Shown: positions 6,151 through 9,222 of the stretch, piece by piece | Layout of the letters: the number at the start of each line of letters is the position of its first letter | Position numbering within the stretch: position 1 is the first letter of the stretch | Origin: PNAI01 sp964575715 | GTDB taxonomy: Bacteria > Pseudomonadota > Alphaproteobacteria > Rhizobiales > Xanthobacteraceae | Length of the DNA: 9,222 bases | Direction: 5' to 3' | NCBI GenBank assembly: GCA_964575715.1 | Contig: CAZNSG010000170.1 | Coordinates: 1 to 9,222, forward strand | Made by a program: the position numbers and the translations under genes | The notes under the pieces: model-generated | Database searches by the model: none | Told to the model about the DNA's origin: nothing | The model's input: the letters and a program-made list of their open reading frames with translations, nothing else

Positions 6151-6729
6151 CTACCGCTTCTCGCCGCCGTTGGCGCCGGCGTTCTCATAGCCCGGCGTAT
6201 TCGCCACCTGATCGAACCAGTCGAAGCCCATTTCCTTGACGATGCGGTTTGAGATCACGATCAGCCGTGCGTCCTCGTGATCGCCGGCGACATGCTGGTG
6301 GATGGTGAAGGGCGGCACATAGATGTAATCGCCGCGCTTCCAGCCATAGGCTTTCGGCTCGGGCGCCCATTCCCATTGGAAGGCGTCGAGGCAGTCGAAT
6401 TTGAGATCCCAGTGCAGGTCGTAGCCCGAGCCCTCGACCACGAAGATGATCTCTTCCCACATGTGCCGGTGCTGGCCGGAGCGCTCGCCGCCCTTGAGAA
6501 ACTGCATGTAGGCTTCGACGCAGCATTCGCGCGTGTTGAGCTTGTGATGCACGAGATGCTTGATCAGGCCGTCGGCGGATTTTTCCCACGGCATGTCCTC
6601 GGCGGCGACGATGTTGAGCTTGCTCTCGTAGGATTTGCGAAATTCCTGCCCGGCGGCGACATCGTCGGCGCGGAAATTGCAGGTCTTGCTGCCGGAAAGC
6701 GAAGGATCGCGTTCGGTGAAGAGTGTCAT
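6151..6729 (-). CDS. Cupin-domain protein B, complete metal site
   Basis: Single-domain cupin of 192 residues, probably a metal-dependent dioxygenase, isomerase or similar small-molecule enzyme in the cytosol; the reaction is unknown. Cupin motif 1 is complete: G81, H87, H89, E93, G100. Motif 2 is G133, P139, H144, with the usual glycine as F141 and the final asparagine as A148. H87, H89, E93 and H144 form the standard ligand set. An N-terminal segment of about 70 residues precedes the barrel and includes EDMPWE, echoing KDVPWK in the neighbouring cupin. The start is firm: AGGAG lies about 7 nt before the ATG at 6729. It is the second gene of a two-gene operon, 18 nt after the stop of cupin A, and ends before the long inverted repeat. 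Confidence 0.88.
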   Translation of the reverse strand: MTLFTERDPSLSGSKTCNFRADDVAAGQEFRKSYESKLNIVAAEDMPWEKSADGLIKHLVHHKLNTRECCVEAYMQFLKGGERSGQHRHMWEEIIFVVEGSGYDLHWDLKFDCLDAFQWEWAPEPKAYGWKRGDYIYVPPFTIHQHVAGDHEDARLIVISNRIVKEMGFDWFDQVANTPGYENAGANGGEKR

Positions 6730-6747
6730 GAAATGCTCCTCTCGTGC

Positions 6748-7344
6748 TCAAATCTCCGACGGGGGCTGGTAATTTTCCTGCCCCTTGGGCGGAACTTTCG
6801 GCGGCCATTCCACGATCTTTTGGAACAACAGGTGCATGAACAGGAACATGGGCTTGGCCTTGAACACCAGAAGGATCGCCTCTTCGTTGGGGTCGTCGTT
6901 GAAGTGCTGATGCACGCAGCCGTTCTCGACGATCATCACGTCGCCGGCCTTCCAGGGAATGTAGCGGCCGTCGTGCACGTCGTGGCCGCGCCCTTTGAGC
7001 ACGTAGAACACCGCGCTGTTGAGATGGCCGTGCTTTTGTCCGTAGGCGCCGGGTGCGTAGGCCTCGATGTGGGATTCGATCGATTGCGTCACCGCAACGG
7101 CCTGCGGGCTGATGACGCTCTTGCCGTAATGGCCGGGCCCGCCCTTCCACGGCACGTCCTTGGAGGAATAGACGCGCGGCTCCTCGGTCAGCGACTTGTA
7201 GAGATGGCTGTAGGTGCCTTCGAGCGCGCGGACGAAGGTGCGCTTCTTGGCCCAGCGATCCCAATGCTGGTGCTCCTTTTCCTCGCCTTCCTCCGGCGGC
7301 TGGTTGTGCCCCTGCCCCGGAATGCCATCAATCAACCCTGTCAT
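6748..7344 (-). CDS. Cupin-domain protein A, glutamate ligand missing
   Basis: First gene of the cupin operon, 198 residues from the ATG at 7344. An in-frame ATG at 7392 would add 16 residues but lacks a ribosome-binding site, while GGAG (minus strand, at 7351-7354) sits 6 nt before 7344. The N-terminal 30 residues are polar and probably disordered (GHNQPPEEGEEKEHQ). Motif 1 has G99, H105, H107 and G118, but the position of the glutamate ligand is A111 (HLNSAVFYV). Motif 2 keeps G134, G142, H145 and N149, with E140 in place of proline. A three-histidine site, as in gentisate 1,2-dioxygenase or cysteine dioxygenase, remains possible, so loss of activity should not be assumed. The tail has a hydrophobic stretch (MFLFMHLLF, about 166-174) and a proline-rich end. 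It resembles cupin B in layout and is probably an old paralogue. Confidence 0.88.
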   Translation of the reverse strand: MTGLIDGIPGQGHNQPPEEGEEKEHQHWDRWAKKRTFVRALEGTYSHLYKSLTEEPRVYSSKDVPWKGGPGHYGKSVISPQAVAVTQSIESHIEAYAPGAYGQKHGHLNSAVFYVLKGRGHDVHDGRYIPWKAGDVMIVENGCVHQHFNDDPNEEAILLVFKAKPMFLFMHLLFQKIVEWPPKVPPKGQENYQPPSEI

Positions 7345-7350
7345 CGACCG

Positions 7351-7354
7351 CTCC
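7351..7354 (-). promoter_or_regulatory. Ribosome-binding site that sets the cupin A start
   Basis: GGAG on the minus strand, 6 nt before the ATG ending at 7344. The upstream ATG at 7392 has no such site, so the shorter protein is preferred. Confidence 0.55.
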
Positions 7355-7399
7355 GTGTCAGAATACCCGCCAAGCGGTTGTACGTTCCGCATAGCCGAA

Positions 7400-7444
7400 C
7401 CACTAAGGTGTTATTAGCAGTGGCTAAACGCGATAGTTTGTCAA
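7400..7444 (-). promoter_or_regulatory. Candidate promoter and operator of the cupin operon
   Basis: On the minus strand a perfect TTGACA (7444-7439) is followed after 22 nt by TAATAA (7416-7411), which is preceded by TG one base upstream (TGcTAATAA, an extended -10). The 22-nt gap is longer than ideal, so the -35 may be coincidental. Inverted arms CCACT (7400-7404) and AGTGG (7419-7423) enclose the TAATAA box, a position suited to a regulator's binding site. No regulator gene is in the window. Confidence 0.3.
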
Positions 7445-7490
7445 ATCTAGGCGGTTGCAGGGCTACTGGCAAAACAGCCGGTTGTTTGTT

Positions 7491-7496
7491 TATGCT
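7491..7496 (+). promoter_or_regulatory. Candidate -10 box for the solute-binding protein gene
   Basis: TATGCT lies 26 nt before the ATG at 7523. The best upstream partner is a poor CTGGCA (7466-7471) at a 19-nt spacing. If used, transcription would start near 7503 and give a short leader. The divergent promoters at 7400-7444 and here lie about 50 nt apart, so one regulator could control both directions. Confidence 0.25.
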
Positions 7497-7522
7497 ACAG
7501 GAGAGCTTTGGGAGAAATAAAA

Positions 7523-8545
7523 ATGGCATTCGGATTTCTTGCCCGCAGTGCGATGGCGGCGGTCCTTGCCACTCTGCCAGTTGGCGGATGGGCGCAAACA
7601 CCGGCCGAATTCTACAAGGGAAAGAATGTCGATCTCTACATCGGCTACAGCGTTGGCGGCGGATACGACATCTACGCGCGCCTGCTCGCGCGCCATATGG
7701 GCAAGCATATGCCCGGAAATCCAACGATCCTGCCAAGGAACATGGAGGGTGCGGGCAGCCTGCGGCTGGCCAATTGGCTTTACAACGTCGCGCCCAAGGA
7801 CGGCAGCGCGTTCGGCATTATCGGCCGCGGCACTGGCTTTGATCCGCTCTTGGGAAATCGCAGCGCGCAGTTCGACGCACCGAAATTCACCTGGATTGGA
7901 AGCGCCAACAACGAGGTGAGCGTTTGCGTCGCCTGGCACACGACCGGGATTACAAAATTCGAAGACATTCAGAAAAAGGAGCTGGTCGTGGGCGGAACCA
8001 GCGCGTCGGCCGACACCGACCAGTTCCCGAAAATCGCCAATGGCGTGCTCGGGACCAGAATGCGCGTGATCACCGGCTATCCCGGCGGCAACGAAGTCGG
8101 CCTCGCCATGGAGCGCGGCGAGGTGCAAGGACGCTGCGGCTGGTCATGGTCGAGCGTGAAATCGACACATATGCAATGGCATGAGCAGAAGAAATTCCAC
8201 ATTTTGGTTCAGCTCGCGCTCGCCAAGCATCCCGAGCTGCCGAACGTGCCGCTCATCACCGACCTCGCCAAGAACGACGAGCAGCGGCAAATCCTTAAAC
8301 TCATCTTCGCGCGCCAAGTGATGGGGCGGCCGTTCCTCGCGCCGCCCGGCGTCCCGGCCGAGCGGGCAGCCGCCTTGCGCAAGGCATTCATGGATACAAT
8401 GGCGGACAAGGACTTCCTCAACGATGCCGATAAGGCGCAGTTGGAAATCACGCCGGTGGCGGGCGATCAGATCGAAACTCTGGTGAAGGAACTCTATTCC
8501 ACATCGCCGGAAATCGCGCAGAAGGCCGCGGCATTGTTGCGATAG
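7523..8545 (+). CDS. TctC/Bug-type periplasmic solute-binding protein
   Basis: Secreted binding protein for the tripartite tricarboxylate transporter family, which captures carboxylates in the periplasm for TctA/TctB-type membrane partners. The frame is open from a TTG at 7508, but the ATG at 7523 has GGGAG (7510-7514) 8 nt upstream and begins the signal peptide. That peptide has R8 and a hydrophobic core to about residue 19, and probable cleavage after GWA near residues 22-24. The mature protein begins with FYKGKNVDLYIGYSVGGGYD, then LPRNMEGAGSLRLANWLY, PKDGSAFGI, GGTSAS, YPGGNEV and the C-terminal APPGVPAERAAALRKAF segment, all in the order and form usual for TctC proteins. At 340 residues it is slightly longer than average (about 320). 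No tctA or tctB gene is visible, so it may be an orphan. The ligand is unknown but likely a carboxylate. Confidence 0.9.
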   Translation: MAFGFLARSAMAAVLATLPVGGWAQTPAEFYKGKNVDLYIGYSVGGGYDIYARLLARHMGKHMPGNPTILPRNMEGAGSLRLANWLYNVAPKDGSAFGIIGRGTGFDPLLGNRSAQFDAPKFTWIGSANNEVSVCVAWHTTGITKFEDIQKKELVVGGTSASADTDQFPKIANGVLGTRMRVITGYPGGNEVGLAMERGEVQGRCGWSWSSVKSTHMQWHEQKKFHILVQLALAKHPELPNVPLITDLAKNDEQRQILKLIFARQVMGRPFLAPPGVPAERAAALRKAFMDTMADKDFLNDADKAQLEITPVAGDQIETLVKELYSTSPEIAQKAAALLR

Positions 8546-8589
8546 CGGTACTAGTGCTTGTCCCGCTCATGTAGACACTACTAAACGGT

Positions 8590-8674
8590 CCGCTCGTCCC
8601 CGCGAAAGCGGGGACCCAGAGCGGCAAATACGAGTGTTCAAATTCTGGATTCCCGCTTGCGCGGGAATGAGCGG
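8590..8674 (-). repeat. 85-nt double-hairpin REP-like element, copy 2
   Basis: Same length and structure as the element at 2421-2505 but in the opposite orientation. GTCCCCGC (8596-8603), loop GAAA, GCGGGGAC (8608-8615) is one hairpin. ATTCCCGC (8649-8656), loop TTGC, GCGGGAAT (8661-8668) is the other. The ends and hairpins match copy 1 almost exactly, while the roughly 33 nt between the hairpins differ. It lies in the 179-nt spacer after the binding-protein gene and before the ThDP enzyme, so it may end transcription of the former or lie within a joint transcript. The remaining spacer (8546-8589 and 8675-8724) shows no gene. Confidence 0.85.
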
Positions 8675-8724
8675 AATTAGACTTGACTCAACTTCAATGG
8701 AAATCGCTGTAGGAATACCTGCCG

Positions 8725-9222
8725 ATGGAAGCGAAGGTTCAAAATTACACGCGCTGGCAGTCCGACGTCATTGTCGATTTGATCAAGCGCTACGATTTTC
8801 CCTATATCGCGCTCAATCCCGGCGCGAGCTTTCGCGGCTTGCACGATTCGCTTGTCAACTACGGCGGCAACAATCCGCCGATGCTGCTGTGCCAGCACGA
8901 AGAGATCGCGGTGCAGATCGCGCATGGCTACGCCAAGGCCGGCGGCAAACCGATGGCGGTGATCCTGCATGACGTGGTGGGACTGCTGCACGCCACCATG
9001 GCGATCTACTACGCTTACATCGACCGCGTGCCGATTTTCATCATCGGCGCCACCGGGCCGATGCATGAAGGCAAGCGCCGCCCGCACATCGACTGGACGC
9101 ATACGGCGCTGGTGCAGGGCAATGCGGTGCGCGACTACGTCAAATGGGATTACCAGCCGGCCGCGATCGAGGGCGTGCCAGAGTCATTTGCGCGCGCCTA
9201 TTCGGCGATGACGACCGAGCCG
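8725..9222 (+). CDS. Thiamine-pyrophosphate-dependent enzyme, N-terminal part (runs off the window)
   Basis: First 166 codons of a ThDP enzyme of the acetolactate synthase/benzoylformate decarboxylase superfamily, which cleaves or joins bonds next to 2-oxo acids. The frame stays open to the window edge. The pyrimidine-binding domain is visible: LNPGASFRGLHDSL (30-43), the cofactor-activating glutamate E59 within CQHEEIAVQIAHGYAK, GGKPMAVILHDVVGLLHA (73-90), and VPIFIIGATGPM (102-113). The family usually has about 530-600 residues, with the GDG...N diphosphate motif far downstream, so that half is outside the window and the reaction cannot be named. The ATG at 8725 is chosen because AGGAA (8711-8715) lies 9 nt upstream. 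It reads in the same direction as the binding-protein gene, 179 nt further on. Confidence 0.9.
   Translation, partial: MEAKVQNYTRWQSDVIVDLIKRYDFPYIALNPGASFRGLHDSLVNYGGNNPPMLLCQHEEIAVQIAHGYAKAGGKPMAVILHDVVGLLHATMAIYYAYIDRVPIFIIGATGPMHEGKRRPHIDWTHTALVQGNAVRDYVKWDYQPAAIEGVPESFARAYSAMTTEP

Noticed and set aside
6185..7264. A 359-codon minus-strand frame spanning both cupins
   Set aside because: It runs through the gap between them in another frame and is arginine- and proline-rich, a shadow of the real frames.
6277..7842. A 521-codon forward frame crossing both cupin genes
   Set aside because: It is antisense to two genes with clear cupin motifs, extends into the binding-protein gene, and has no domain of its own. 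GC-rich codon bias makes long antisense frames common.

Overview
The window looks like a chromosomal catabolic neighbourhood from a GC-rich alphaproteobacterium, most likely Hyphomicrobiales of the Bradyrhizobium/Rhodopseudomonas/Xanthobacteraceae type. This rests on codon and GC character, a tripartite-tricarboxylate-transporter (TctC/Bug) type binding protein, and three kinds of short palindromic intergenic repeat of the sort common in those genomes. No sequence search was possible, so the taxonomic placement is inference. No tRNA, rRNA, CRISPR array, transposase or phage gene was seen.

Layout. Positions 1-1088 hold two small forward genes of 110 codons each (216-548, unknown; 756-1088, possibly a small ferredoxin-like/dimeric alpha-beta barrel protein), followed by a repeat-rich spacer (1089-1282). 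A zinc-type alcohol dehydrogenase (1283-2392, +) converges on a fumarate-reductase-like FAD flavoprotein (2550-3980, -), with an 85-nt double-hairpin repeat between them. Divergent from the flavoprotein is a scar of 28 codons (4090-4176). Its first part is the start of a PdxA gene and its last part is the end of an alcohol dehydrogenase gene like the one at 2392. Next come a six-helix membrane protein (4203-4874, +) and an intact PdxA-family dehydrogenase (4907-5908, +). A long inverted repeat (5939-6128) separates this from a convergent two-gene cupin operon (7344-6748 and 6729-6151, -). Divergent from the cupins is a secreted TctC-like solute-binding protein (7523-8545, +), then a second 85-nt double-hairpin repeat in the opposite orientation, then the first 166 codons of a thiamine-pyrophosphate enzyme that runs off the window (8725-9222, +).

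How the genes may fit together (inference). A periplasmic binding protein for a carboxylic acid, an FAD oxidoreductase of the tricarballylate-dehydrogenase/fumarate-reductase type, a Zn-alcohol dehydrogenase, an NAD-dependent oxidative decarboxylase of the PdxA/TphB type, two cupins and a ThDP-dependent lyase or decarboxylase form the parts list of a pathway degrading a hydroxylated or aromatic (poly)carboxylate. The substrate cannot be read from the sequence. The strongest unusual observations are the PdxA-ADH fusion scar, the unequal cupin pair in which one partner lacks the metal-ligand glutamate, and the two opposite 85-nt repeats that bracket about 6 kb.
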